A stretch of 64,000 bases of DNA from Undibacterium sp049340185 (GTDB lineage: Bacteria > Pseudomonadota > Gammaproteobacteria > Burkholderiales > Burkholderiaceae_D), in contig NZ_JBMPPC010000004.1 of NCBI RefSeq assembly GCF_049340185.1, forward strand, positions 124,001-188,000, written 5' to 3'. The notes under the pieces are model-generated. The model was not told where the DNA came from. It was given only the letters and a program-made list of their open reading frames with translations, and searched no databases. The stretch's first letter is position 1; each line of letters begins with the position of its first letter. Of the stretch, positions 16,484 through 25,915 are shown one piece after another. Made by a program: the position numbers and the translations under genes.

Positions 16484-16565
16484 CGCCAGAATTTCCAAGA
16501 TGCCGCGATGGTGATTTAATGCTTGAAAGGATATTTGAACGATAAATCGTTGGGTCTAATTTACA

Positions 16566-16587
16566 GCGCGGGTTGCACCCGCCCTAC
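16566..16587 (-). repeat. REP-like palindrome, right copy
   Basis: This is the inverted partner of 16462-16483 (GCGCGGGTTG at the start, CCGCCCTAC at the end). The 82-bp interval between the two makes a BIME-like unit. Confidence 0.75.
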
Positions 16588-16639
16588 ATGGCTGAACGTC
16601 GAGACACCAACGAGCGCAGGTTCCGACTTGAGCGCAATG

Positions 16640-17146
16640 TTATAGCTCATTCTTCACATCCTTTGAAATTACGAGGCAATGCAAAGCGAAAATAGCACCG
16701 ACAGCATGACGTCCCCAATGATCACCATGCATCCGTGACCAATACCAAAGTGCACCCTCTATTTTACCAAGCTGATAATCTACAATGCCATGCTTTAAGT
16801 CTTTATAAATATCCAGTAAGTCATCTCCAACGTCACCTAATCCGGGTTCGTTTGTTGAGATAAGCGATGGATCAGGGTCAAAATATTCACTGTAGTAGAA
16901 GCCATTTAGATCGGATAAATTATCTTTTACAACTGTCAACTGCGCCTGCGGCAATTCGGGAAGGTCATCGCCCCAGTAGCCCATTCCGACTTTTGGTAAA
17001 TTAAGTCCGGCTCCATGTAACTTACAAAGCCATGCCGATATTTGTGACGCATGGCTGACAGTGATAATCGTATTTTCGCACCAATGACAATAGCCAAGCG
17101 CAAGCTCAGCAAAAGATTCGACAACAGAGGTGTCCGCGATTTTCAT
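16640..17146 (-). CDS. DUF5063 family protein
   Basis: A 168-residue soluble protein. The conserved C-terminal half GDDLLDIYKDLKHGIVDYQLGK and HWGRHAVGAIFALH matches DUF5063. The N-terminal part (ESFAELALGYCHWCENT) carries the 'YC..iE'-like start of the family, with Cys-His-Trp-Cys here. No function is established. The gene sits in a stretch rich in REP-like palindromes and has no operon partner. Confidence 0.82.
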   Translation of the reverse strand: MKIADTSVVESFAELALGYCHWCENTIITVSHASQISAWLCKLHGAGLNLPKVGMGYWGDDLPELPQAQLTVVKDNLSDLNGFYYSEYFDPDPSLISTNEPGLGDVGDDLLDIYKDLKHGIVDYQLGKIEGALWYWSRMHGDHWGRHAVGAIFALHCLVISKDVKNEL

Positions 17147-17420
17147 GCGCTATAACGCGATTTAATTTTCATTTTGCAAAGATAACCGACAAATTAAAAA
17201 TAGACAATTTGTTTCAACTCGCTGGAAAGGCGCATGGATGCTGCGTGTCTCTGGTTATATTGATCAAATATCCAGTATAACCAAATGGGCAAAAACATCA
17301 CCTCGGCAAAACCGCGTTTGCTTGATCTAATGTTCGGACATTTGCGTTATTGGCGTTGCAGCTTGTCATCAGGTAGGCTGTAGGTAAGTTCGGTACGCTT
17401 TTTTCTGGGTGATTTGGCTT

Positions 17421-17443
17421 ACACCATCTTTTTGAGATGGTGT
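17421..17443. repeat. Perfect hairpin
   Basis: ACACCATCT and AGATGGTGT enclose a 5-nt loop. There is no T tract. It is part of the repeat-rich gap. Confidence 0.6.
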
Positions 17444-17572
17444 GTCTGACGTCGAGGCTTTTTAATGGTGCGGGTGATTGAGCGGCAAGTTTGTTGTGTC
17501 GACGCATAAGTGACGTGAGGCCACAAGGGCAAGTGCAATGTGTGATGCTTGGCATGACGTCAAATGCAAGGA

Positions 17573-17593
17573 TCGGCGGGTTACACCCGCCGA
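17573..17593. repeat. REP-like palindrome related to the RAYT-flanking pair
   Basis: TCGGCGGGT and ACCCGCCGA enclose a 3-nt loop. The CGGGTT(A/G)CACCCGCC core is shared with the palindrome at 16566-16587, suggesting the same RAYT target family. Confidence 0.7.
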
Positions 17594-17664
17594 ACATGTG
17601 ACTGCATCCGACTATATTTGGCTATATATGGCTACATATGGCTATATATGCCTGTTTTGGACTA

Positions 17665-20600
17665 TTACATATTCCTGCGATACTGGCCCCCGACCTCAAA
17701 TAGCGCTGTCGTAATCTGCCCCAAAGAACAGACCCGCGCAGCCTCCATCAATTTCGCAAACACGTTTTCATCATTGATCGCTGCCTGTTGTAATGCGGCC
17801 AGTGCTTTTGGCGCTTCGTGGGCGTGGCGTTGATGGAAATCTGCCAGACGGGATAACTGGGATTGTTTCTCTTCGTCTGTCGAACGGGCCAGTTCGATTT
17901 TTTGCGGTGTGTCGTTGGCTTTTGGATTGCGGAAGGTGTTGACGCCGATGATCGGCAAGGTGCCGTCGTGCTTCAGGTGTTCGTAGTGCATGGATTCTTC
18001 TTGTATCTTGCCGCGTTGGTAGCCGGTTTCCATCGCGCCCAAGACACCGCCACGCTCTGCAATGCGTTCGAATTCTTGCATGACCGCTTCTTCTACCAGA
18101 TCGGTAAGTTCTTCGATGATGAAGCTGCCTTGAATTGGGTTTTCGTTTTTCGCCAGGCCCCATTCGCGGTTGATGATGAGCTGAATCGCCAGGGCGCGAC
18201 GTACGGATTCGTCAGTCGGTGTGGTGATTGCTTCGTCGTAGGCGTTGGTGTGCAGGCTGTTGCAGTTGTCGTAGATCGCGATCAGGGCTTGCAGTGTGGT
18301 GCGGATATCGTTGAAGTCGATCTCTTGTGCGTGCAGACTGCGGCCTGAGGTTTGGATATGGTATTTCAATTTTTGGCTACGGTCGTTCGCGCCGTATTTG
18401 TCGCGCATGGCGACTGCCCAGATACGACGTGCCACGCGACCTAAGACCGTGTACTCGGGATCCATGCCGTTGCTGAAGAAGAAGGACAGATTCGCGGCGA
18501 AATCGTCAATATGCATACCGCGTGCGAGGTAGGCTTCGACGAAGGTGAAGCCATTCGACATGGTGAATGCCAATTGCGAAATCGGGTTCGCACCTGCTTC
18601 AGCGATGTGATAGCCGGAGATCGATACCGAGTAGAAATTACGCACCTGATGATGCACGAAATACTCTTGAATATCGCCCATGACTTTGAGTGAGAATTCG
18701 GTTGAGAAGATGCAGGTGTTTTGACCTTGATCTTCTTTCAGAATATCGGCCTGCACCGTACCCCGTACATTCATCAATACCCATGCGCGGATTTTTGCGG
18801 ATTCGTCCGCTGTCGGTTCGCGCTTATTGTCAGCGCGGAACTTGTCCATTTGCTGATCAATGGCGGTGTTCATGAAGAAGGCCAAAATCGTCGGTGCCGG
18901 ACCGTTGATCGTCATGGACACCGAGGTCGCCGGATCGCAGAGATCGAAACCGTCGTACAGCACTTTCATGTCTTCCAGAGTTGCGACCGACACACCTGAG
19001 TTACCGACTTTGCCGTAAATATCAGGGCGAATCGCCGGATCAGCACCGTATAAAGTCACCGAATCAAATGCAGTGGACAGGCGTTTGGCATCCATACCTT
19101 GCGACACCAGTTTAAAACGACGGTTGGTACGGAATGGATCGCCTTCACCGGCGAACATGCGGGTCGGGTCTTCGCCTTCGCGTTTGAATGCAAATACACC
19201 GGCCGTGAACGGGAAGGAACCCGGGACATTTTCTAACATCAGCCAGCGCAGGATTTCGCCATGATCGACAAAGCGTGGCAACGCGACTTTGCGGATTTTG
19301 GTACCTGACAAGGTGCTGCTGACAAGCTGAGTGCGGATTTCTTTGTCGCGGATTTTAACGACGTATTCATCGCCAGAATAGGCGGCCTGCATGTCGGGCC
19401 ACATGGTGATGAGTTTTTTAGATTCGGCGTCGAGGTGGGCGTCTTTTTCTTCTGCGAGGGTATTCAGTTCAAACAGAATGTCGTTTTCGCGCAAGCGTGT
19501 CTCCAGCGGGGAGCCTGGAGTTTTATCTCCTAACGCTACCGCGTTACGCCCTACTTTATCCAGCGACTCACGCAGCATGCGGGATGACTCCTGCAACTGC
19601 TGGCGCTCACGGGCAAAGACAACTTGCTTGCCGGTGTGCTTGTGGTATTGGCGTACTGTGTCGGCGATTTCGGCAAGATAGCGTGTCCGTGCGGCGGGTA
19701 CGATGACGTTTTTTCCGCTGGAAAATTTGGCATGGACTGGCGCGAGTTTGCTTGGCGTAATTTTCAGGCCGCGCTCAGCCAGCGCAGGCAAGATACCTTG
19801 ATATAAGGCCGTAACACCATCATCGTTAAAACGTGATGCCTGCGTACCGTAGACCGGCATTTCATCCGGCTTCTTGGTCCACATTTCCCGATTACGCTGA
19901 TACTGCTTTGCTACATCACGCAAGGCGTCTTGTGCGCCCTTACGGTCAAATTTATTAATCGCCACGAAGTCAGCGAAATCCAGCATGTCGATTTTTTCTA
20001 ATTGCGACGCTGCACCGAATTCCGGTGTCATCACATACATCGACAAATCAACATGCGGCACGATCGCCGCATCGCCCTGACCGATACCGGAGGTCTCGAC
20101 GATCACCAGATCAAAGCCGGCAACCTTGCAGGCAGCGATGACATCTGGCAAAGCCTGGGAAATTTCAGACCCGGCTTCGCGCGTTGCCAGTGAACGCATG
20201 AACACCTTGAGCTTGCCGCCCCAGGGATTAATCGCATTCATGCGGATACGGTCACCGAGCAAGGCACCGCCAGATTTGCGACGTGAGGGGTCAATAGAAA
20301 TAAGCGCGATATTGAGCTGATCATCCTGATCCAGACGTATGCGGCGTATCAGCTCGTCGGTGAGTGATGACTTACCTGCACCGCCCGTGCCGGTGATGCC
20401 AAAAGCCGGGGCAGTGATCTTGTCGGCGGCCTGATGCAAGGCATGGCGCAATTCCGGTGCGACACGATCATTCTCCAAAGCGGTAATCAACTGGGCCAGC
20501 GGACGATGAATCGCGACGATATCATCACTTTGCAAACGATCAATCGTCGTCGGTGCGTAGCTCGACAGGTCGGTATCACACGCTTGTATCATCGACAGGA

Positions 20601-21024
20601 TCATACCGACCAGGCCGAGACGCTGTCCGTCCTCAGGGCTAAAAATCCGCGTGACGCCGTAAGCGTGCAGGTCGGCAATTTCATCCGGCACGATTACGCC
20701 GCCGCCACCGCCAAATACCTTGATATGCTCGCCACCGCGCTGCTTGAGCAAGTCGATCATGTATTTAAAATATTCGACATGACCACCCTGATAGCTGGAA
20801 ATCGCGATCCCCTGCGCATCTTCCTGCAACGCGGCGGTGACGATTTCTTCTACCGAGCGATTGTGCCCGAGATGAATGACCTCTGCGCCGTTCGCCATCA
20901 AGATGCGTCGCATGATATTGATCGAGGCATCGTGGCCGTCGAACAGGGACGCCGCTGTGACGAAGCGGACTTTATTGGCTGGTTTATATTCGGTCAGTTT
21001 TTGGGCTACGGACAGGTCGGTCAT
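17665..21024 (-). CDS. icmF: Fused isobutyryl-CoA mutase IcmF
   Basis: IcmF interconverts isobutyryl-CoA and n-butyryl-CoA with coenzyme B12 and carries its own G-protein chaperone. The 1119 residues run as follows: an N-terminal B12-binding domain (SLFDGHDASIN with His31 as cobalt ligand, then SSYQGGH and FGGGGG); a MeaI-type GTPase (GITGTGGAGKSS at about 209-220, SIDPSRRKSGGALLGDRIRM, ETSGIGQGD, NKFDRKG); a linker; and a C-terminal substrate barrel (about 560 on; SGYHIAEAGANPISQLAF, RIWA). The length fits known IcmF proteins. A LiuR-like operator lies upstream, which points to valine or branched-chain acyl-CoA metabolism. Some homologues prefer pivalyl- or isovaleryl-CoA. Confidence 0.95.
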   Translation of the reverse strand: MTDLSVAQKLTEYKPANKVRFVTAASLFDGHDASINIMRRILMANGAEVIHLGHNRSVEEIVTAALQEDAQGIAISSYQGGHVEYFKYMIDLLKQRGGEHIKVFGGGGGVIVPDEIADLHAYGVTRIFSPEDGQRLGLVGMILSMIQACDTDLSSYAPTTIDRLQSDDIVAIHRPLAQLITALENDRVAPELRHALHQAADKITAPAFGITGTGGAGKSSLTDELIRRIRLDQDDQLNIALISIDPSRRKSGGALLGDRIRMNAINPWGGKLKVFMRSLATREAGSEISQALPDVIAACKVAGFDLVIVETSGIGQGDAAIVPHVDLSMYVMTPEFGAASQLEKIDMLDFADFVAINKFDRKGAQDALRDVAKQYQRNREMWTKKPDEMPVYGTQASRFNDDGVTALYQGILPALAERGLKITPSKLAPVHAKFSSGKNVIVPAARTRYLAEIADTVRQYHKHTGKQVVFARERQQLQESSRMLRESLDKVGRNAVALGDKTPGSPLETRLRENDILFELNTLAEEKDAHLDAESKKLITMWPDMQAAYSGDEYVVKIRDKEIRTQLVSSTLSGTKIRKVALPRFVDHGEILRWLMLENVPGSFPFTAGVFAFKREGEDPTRMFAGEGDPFRTNRRFKLVSQGMDAKRLSTAFDSVTLYGADPAIRPDIYGKVGNSGVSVATLEDMKVLYDGFDLCDPATSVSMTINGPAPTILAFFMNTAIDQQMDKFRADNKREPTADESAKIRAWVLMNVRGTVQADILKEDQGQNTCIFSTEFSLKVMGDIQEYFVHHQVRNFYSVSISGYHIAEAGANPISQLAFTMSNGFTFVEAYLARGMHIDDFAANLSFFFSNGMDPEYTVLGRVARRIWAVAMRDKYGANDRSQKLKYHIQTSGRSLHAQEIDFNDIRTTLQALIAIYDNCNSLHTNAYDEAITTPTDESVRRALAIQLIINREWGLAKNENPIQGSFIIEELTDLVEEAVMQEFERIAERGGVLGAMETGYQRGKIQEESMHYEHLKHDGTLPIIGVNTFRNPKANDTPQKIELARSTDEEKQSQLSRLADFHQRHAHEAPKALAALQQAAINDENVFAKLMEAARVCSLGQITTALFEVGGQYRRNM

Positions 21025-21201
21025 GTCTTCCTCAACAATCTGGATTTTCTAATAATTTCAGGATGGATACAAAAACTGCTCCGGCAGTATTACAGCTCAC
21101 CGCCGTACCAATCGCACGTCTCAATCTGTCGATATGCGGGACGGTGCAACTAGCGCTCTTTCAATTTTGTGTCGGTCTCGGGTTGGATCACCTAAGTTAT
21201 A

Positions 21202-21221
21202 TGACGTTAACGTAAACGTCA
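21202..21221 (-). promoter_or_regulatory. LiuR-like operator upstream of icmF
   Basis: TGACGTTAACGTAAACGTCA has perfect 7-bp arms TGACGTT/AACGTCA around AACGTA. Repeated ACGTTAACGT-like cores are typical of the MerR-family regulator LiuR of branched-chain amino acid and acyl-CoA catabolism. It lies about 180 bp before the icmF start. The regulator gene is not in the window. Confidence 0.6.
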
Positions 21222-21349
21222 ATCTAAATAACAACTCAGCGTTTTAAAAGGAAATGCTAAAAAACCTATACTAAGCATGGGAAATCAGACAGAGTTTGTT
21301 CACGCCAAACTCACCTGCTAGATCGGTTTTTTTAAAATTCTCGACAACC

Positions 21350-21415
21350 AATCCGCACTATCCATGCCGCTTTCCAGCCAAAAATGCCTGAAAAGCCGCG
21401 TCGGCATTGCGGATG
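21350..21415. repeat. 68-bp palindromic repeat, copy C (diverged)
   Basis: AATCCGCA and TGCGGAT ends and ATGCCGCT/AGCCGC inner arms match the family, with more mismatches than the other copies. The loop GCCAAAAATGCC places it in the same orientation as copy A. Confidence 0.7.
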
Positions 21416-21511
21416 GCACTAAAGAATATCTAAAAACTGCTCAAATTCGTCTTCCCGCAAGCATTTTGCTAGAAGACGAACATCTAGAACACTTCAGACA
21501 ATTCAAACACC

Positions 21512-24500
21512 TCAGGCAGCGCGGGTAATCTCGCCGATCACGGGTGCTTTCGGTTTTTGCAACAGACGTGCTTGTTCAGCATAGTAGTTTTTCATGGCTT
21601 TTTCTTTAACATGACCAAAACCACGAACGTGCTCAGGCAAATTGGCAAGGGCGATCGCTTTCTCCAGATTGTCTTTGTTTAATCCACTCAGCAGGTTCGT
21701 GATCGTCTCGCGATAATTGACGATCAGGGCGCGCTCGGCTTTGCGCTCATCGGTGTAAGCAAAGAGATCAAGCTTGCTGCCGCGCAGGCCTTTGCATTTT
21801 GCCAGCAGCTTAAACGCCTGCCAGACCCAGGAACCATATTGCGCTTTGATCAGATGACCCTGACCATCTTTTTTCGATAACAGCGGCGGCGCCAGATTGA
21901 ATTTCAAAGAAAAATCGCCTTCAAACTGTTGCTTCAGTTTGTCGGTAAATTGGCCATCGGTGTACAGGCGTGCCACTTCATATTCATCCTTATAAGCCAT
22001 CAGCTTGAATGCATACTTCGCCACGGCAGTTGCCAGTTTATTGCCAGCACCAAGCGCGGCTTCGGCTGTGCGAACCTGACTCACCAGAGCTTGATATTGC
22101 TGAGCGTAGCCAGCATTCTGATAAGCCGTCAGATAGTCCACGCGACGCTTGATCAGGCTGTCCAGACTTTGCGGCATCTGCACGATGACAGGCGACGACG
22201 GGATCGCAATTTTTTCTACTTTTGCCAGATCAACAGCAGCACGGCGACCCCACAGGAAGGCTTTTTTATTCGACTCAATCGCAACGCCGTTTAACTCGAC
22301 GGCGCGCATCAAGGCCGCTTCGGAAACCGGAATGGCGCCTTTTTGGTAGGCGAAGCCGAGCATGAACAGATTCGTCGCAATCGAATCGCCCATCAGGGCT
22401 GTTGCTAATCGGGTGGCATTGATAAAATCGACCTTGTTGCCGACCGCCTCAGCAATCAGTTGCTCAACCGATTCTGCGGGAAACTGCCAGTCAGGATTTT
22501 TAGCGAAAGGGCCGGTTGGCTGTTCGTGCGTATTGACGACGGCACGAGTGCGACCAGCACGCATCTTCGAGATCGCATCATGCGCACCGGCGGTCAGCAT
22601 GTCACAACCCAAAATCAGATCGGCCTCACCGGTCGCGATACGCTGCGCACGCAAGCGCGCGACGTTGTCGGCAATACGGATGTGGGACGTCACCGAGCCA
22701 TTCTTCTGCGACATGCCGGTCATATCGAGCACGGACACGCCTTTACCCTCCAGGTGCGCCGCCATGCCGATCAGGGCACCAATCGTAATCACACCAGTAC
22801 CACCGATACCATTCAACAAGATGTTGTACGGTGCTGCGCAGGCTGGCAATACCGGCTCTGGCAATCCGCCGAAATCATCGGTCTTGGCAGTTCCGGTTTT
22901 TGACTTGCGCAAGGTGCCACCTTCTACCGTCACAAAACTTGGGCAGAATCCTTTGACGCAGGAATAGTCCTTGTTGCAGGAGGATTGATCGATCGTGCGT
23001 TTGCGGCCGAATTCGGTTTCCAGCGGCATGATAGAGGTGCAGTTTGATTGCACGCCGCAATCACCACAGCCCTCGCACACGGCTTCGTTGATAAACATGC
23101 GCTGGTTCGGATCAGGGAATTCTTTTTTCTTGCGACGACGACGTTTTTCAGCGGCGCAGGTCTGGTCATAGATCAGCACAGTCGCCCCTTCGATTTCACG
23201 TAATTCTCGCTGTACGGCGTCCATATCCTTGCGGTCATGCAAGGTCAAAAAGTCGGGCAAGTTGGAACGGTCGACGTATCTCGATAAATCCTCGGTCACC
23301 AATGCGATCCGCTTCACGCCTTCCGCCGCCATTTGCTGTGCCATCATCGGCACCGTGATGGTGCCATCGACGGGTTGTCCGCCTGTCATGGCGACGGCAT
23401 CGTTGTACAAAATTTTATACGTGATATTGACTCTGGCAGCGACCGCGGCGCGGATTGCCAGATAACCCGAGTGAAAATAAGTACCGTCACCCAGGTTCTG
23501 GAACACATGTGGCAAAGTCGAGAATGCCGCTTGTCCTATCCATGGCGCCCCTTCGCCGCCCATGTGCGTAGTGAGCTTATTAAATTCGGGATAAATCGCA
23601 GTCGCCATCACATGGCAGCCAATCCCTGCCAGCGCGAGACTGCCCTCAGGCACTTTAGTCGAGGTGTTATGCGGACAACCGGAGCAGTAATACGCCGGAC
23701 GTGGCGGCGTGTTCACGTCCTTGTTCAGCACCACATCTTTTGCTTCTAAAAAAGCCAGACGCGCTTTGATCAGATCGCTGGTGTAAGGTGACGGAAATAA
23801 GCGGGCAATTCGTGCCGCGATGACACGAGCAATTTGCGCAACGGAGAAATCTGCCTTCGATGTCAGCAACCAGTCGCCACGTGGATGAACCCATTCGCCT
23901 TTTTCATCGAACTTACCGATCACGCGCGGACGCACATCGTCACGCCAGTTGTAGAGTTGCTCTTTAAGTTGATATTCGACCATCTGGCGCTTTTCTTCCA
24001 CCACCAGAATCTCCTCCAGTCCTTGCGCAAATTCGCGCACGCCGTCAGGCTCCAGCGGCCATGGCATCGAGACTTTATAAAGACGAATACCGATCTCAGC
24101 GGCGAATTGTTCATCGATACCAAGTTCTTCCATCGCCTCAAGTACATCAAGGTAAGACTTACCGGAAGCCACGATACCGAGCTTGGCATGAGGGCTATCG
24201 ATGGTGGTGTGATTCAGCTTATTCGCACGGGCATACGCCAGCGCTGCGTAGATTTTGTAGTCCTGCATCAGCGCTTCTTGCTTGCGCGCCTGTATCCCCA
24301 GCGTATCCAGCGACAGGCGGGCATTCAATCCACCTTCTGGCATCACAAAATCGGAGGGATAGACAATCTTTAAGCGGAAGGGATCGGCATCCACCGAGGA
24401 GCTGGATTCAACCGTATCTGCCAGCGCTTTAAAACCGACAGCACAACCGGAGTAGCGGGACATGGCCCAGGCATGCAAACCCAGATCCAGGTATTCCTGC

Positions 24501-25153
24501 ACATTGCAGGGATAAAGCATGGGGATCATGCAAGCCGAAAAAATATGGTCAGACTGATGCGGCAAGGTCGATGAGTACGCGCCGTGGTCGTCACCGGCAA
24601 CCAGCAAGACACCGCCATGTTTGGAAGTGCCGGCATGGTTCATATGTTTGAAAACATCACCGCAGCGATCTACACCAGGGCCTTTGCCGTACCACATCGC
24701 AAACACGCCATCGTATTTGGCAGGGCCGATCAGATCGACGGTCTGTGTTCCCCAGACTGCGGTTGCTGCCAAGTCCTCGTTCACACCCGGAACAAATTTA
24801 ACGCGACTATCTTCGAGTAATTTTTTGGTTTTCCACAATGTTTCATCCAGCCCACCCAAAGGCGATCCGCGATAACCGGAAATGAATCCCGCCGTGTTCA
24901 GACCTTCGGCCAGATCGCGCTGGCGCTGTATCATTGGCAAACGGACTAAGGCCTGAATGCCGGACAAAAATATCGTGCCGCTATTCGACGTATATTTATC
25001 ATCGAGTTTGACGTCATTCAATTTGACCTGAGGTGAAGCGGGGGAATTCGGGGTTGCGGTGCTGTCTGGTGCGAATGATGCAGGCGATGCAGGCGCTCCA
25101 GAAGTTGAGGCGGACGTGAGTCCAGCAGACTCCATCGTAGGGTCAGATGACAT
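21512..25153 (-). CDS. Indolepyruvate:ferredoxin oxidoreductase family protein (fused)
   Basis: A 1213-residue fusion of the alpha and gamma subunits of 2-oxoacid:ferredoxin oxidoreductases. It would oxidatively decarboxylate aryl- or branched-chain 2-oxoacids to acyl-CoA. After a Pro/Ala-rich N-terminus of about 45 residues comes the pyrimidine-binding region (FISGYRGSPLGGLDE, GVNEDLAATAVWG). Next are the CSGCPHN cluster motif, the TPP region (GIGCHVMA, GEGAPWIGQ, NDAVAMTGGQPVDG) and a ferredoxin-like patch (VCEGCGDCGVQSNC). The gamma domain follows (LLNGIGGTGVITIGALIGMAAHLEG). It neighbours icmF, on the same strand, 487 bp away, which fits amino acid catabolism. The exact substrate is uncertain. 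Confidence 0.92.
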   Translation of the reverse strand: MSSDPTMESAGLTSASTSGAPASPASFAPDSTATPNSPASPQVKLNDVKLDDKYTSNSGTIFLSGIQALVRLPMIQRQRDLAEGLNTAGFISGYRGSPLGGLDETLWKTKKLLEDSRVKFVPGVNEDLAATAVWGTQTVDLIGPAKYDGVFAMWYGKGPGVDRCGDVFKHMNHAGTSKHGGVLLVAGDDHGAYSSTLPHQSDHIFSACMIPMLYPCNVQEYLDLGLHAWAMSRYSGCAVGFKALADTVESSSSVDADPFRLKIVYPSDFVMPEGGLNARLSLDTLGIQARKQEALMQDYKIYAALAYARANKLNHTTIDSPHAKLGIVASGKSYLDVLEAMEELGIDEQFAAEIGIRLYKVSMPWPLEPDGVREFAQGLEEILVVEEKRQMVEYQLKEQLYNWRDDVRPRVIGKFDEKGEWVHPRGDWLLTSKADFSVAQIARVIAARIARLFPSPYTSDLIKARLAFLEAKDVVLNKDVNTPPRPAYYCSGCPHNTSTKVPEGSLALAGIGCHVMATAIYPEFNKLTTHMGGEGAPWIGQAAFSTLPHVFQNLGDGTYFHSGYLAIRAAVAARVNITYKILYNDAVAMTGGQPVDGTITVPMMAQQMAAEGVKRIALVTEDLSRYVDRSNLPDFLTLHDRKDMDAVQRELREIEGATVLIYDQTCAAEKRRRRKKKEFPDPNQRMFINEAVCEGCGDCGVQSNCTSIMPLETEFGRKRTIDQSSCNKDYSCVKGFCPSFVTVEGGTLRKSKTGTAKTDDFGGLPEPVLPACAAPYNILLNGIGGTGVITIGALIGMAAHLEGKGVSVLDMTGMSQKNGSVTSHIRIADNVARLRAQRIATGEADLILGCDMLTAGAHDAISKMRAGRTRAVVNTHEQPTGPFAKNPDWQFPAESVEQLIAEAVGNKVDFINATRLATALMGDSIATNLFMLGFAYQKGAIPVSEAALMRAVELNGVAIESNKKAFLWGRRAAVDLAKVEKIAIPSSPVIVQMPQSLDSLIKRRVDYLTAYQNAGYAQQYQALVSQVRTAEAALGAGNKLATAVAKYAFKLMAYKDEYEVARLYTDGQFTDKLKQQFEGDFSLKFNLAPPLLSKKDGQGHLIKAQYGSWVWQAFKLLAKCKGLRGSKLDLFAYTDERKAERALIVNYRETITNLLSGLNKDNLEKAIALANLPEHVRGFGHVKEKAMKNYYAEQARLLQKPKAPVIGEITRAA

Positions 25154-25637
25154 AGTGGCTCCAAAATTTGTGATTTAGATCGCAAAGAACATGAGTCGTG
25201 TCCGGTAAGACACAAGTTTGCTCGTCACCTATAGCGAGGTATCGGGTATAGGATAGTTTGCGTTGGCTGAGATAGCAGCCATTTTATTCGAATCCGGTAA
25301 AAAATTCGATGTCAATCGGGCACGAAAGCGCGCGAGAAAGCAAATTCTGCATTGCTCATAACAAAGCAACATCTTGCTTATGCCACCGCTCAACAGCTAG
25401 TCCAACTGCTGCTCGCCCGCCAGTCACCGGCTTCACCGAATCAAAGCAATATCAAAAGAAGCTTCATGAATTTCGCTGCAGCGCTTCTTCGACTTCCTTT
25501 GAAATCTGCTGTGTTCACAGTGTAGGTCGCTAAGATGATTTAGGAAAATACGGAATTAAAATAGGGATATCACGAATACTGATACCCATTACTTATTTAA
25601 TTCTTTTGTAGGAATCTGGTGTGAGTGTTATATGTCA
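25154..25637. other. Intergenic region upstream of the indolepyruvate oxidoreductase
   Basis: I see no credible gene or terminator here. The gap continues to the right into the MITE-like element. Confidence 0.5.
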
Positions 25638-25905
25638 GGACTTGCGCAAAAACGACAAGTTGCCTGTCACTATCGATATTGAATACGTAGGCTGGATGCG
25701 GCTTCCAGAGGTTTTTCGGGCCAACAGGCCCATTCCGCCTGCGGATTCGTTTTGAGAAATTATAAAAACCCTTGAATCGATATTTCATGGAGCCGCGCTC
25801 TCCTGCTAATACTGCTAATACTGCTACTGCTACCCCTGCTTTTCCTCTGTATCTCAGTGTCTCTGTGTCTCTGTGGTGAGAGGTCTTAGTTTTTTGCGTA
25901 AGTCC
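25638..25905. repeat. MITE-like element (best-preserved copy)
   Basis: The 268-bp segment starts GGACTTGCGCAAAAAC and ends GTTTTTTGCGTAAGTCC. The outer 15 bases pair as terminal inverted repeats with one mismatch. Inside are the 68-bp palindrome (25681-25748) and the block CTCTGTGTCTCTGTGGTGAG. No coding capacity for a transposase is present, so movement would depend on an enzyme elsewhere. Confidence 0.8.
25681..25748. repeat. 68-bp palindromic repeat, copy D
   Basis: It starts GAATACGTAGGCTGGATGCG and ends CCTGCGGATTC, in the same orientation as copies B and E. The loop is diverged (GGTTTTTCGGGCC). Confidence 0.8.
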
Positions 25906-25915
25906 GTATGCGAGC

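Larger units (their letters stand above)
17147..17664. other. Repeat-rich intergenic region
   Basis: This 518-bp gap holds a hairpin at 17421-17443, a REP-like palindrome at 17573-17593 and an AT-rich tandem of about four GGCTATATAT-like units at 17607-17652. The only ORF of note (minus, 17298-17597) is Cys/Pro-rich and looks like translated repeat DNA. Confidence 0.6.
21025..21511. other. Intergenic region upstream of icmF
   Basis: This 487-bp gap holds the LiuR-like palindrome (21202-21221) and palindromic repeat copy C (21350-21415). I see no other structured element and no ORF. Confidence 0.6.

Noticed and set aside
17298..17597. Minus-strand ORF of 99 codons, Cys/Pro-rich
   Set aside because: It overlaps a REP-like palindrome and a hairpin. 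The composition is unlike a folded protein, and similar phrases arise from intergenic repeats.
17607..17652. Short AT-rich tandem repeat considered as a CRISPR remnant
   Set aside because: The units are about 10-11 bp without spacers, and there are no cas genes.
20434..21153. Plus-strand ORF of 239 codons opposite icmF
   Set aside because: It is an antisense shadow of the highly conserved B12 and GTPase domains.
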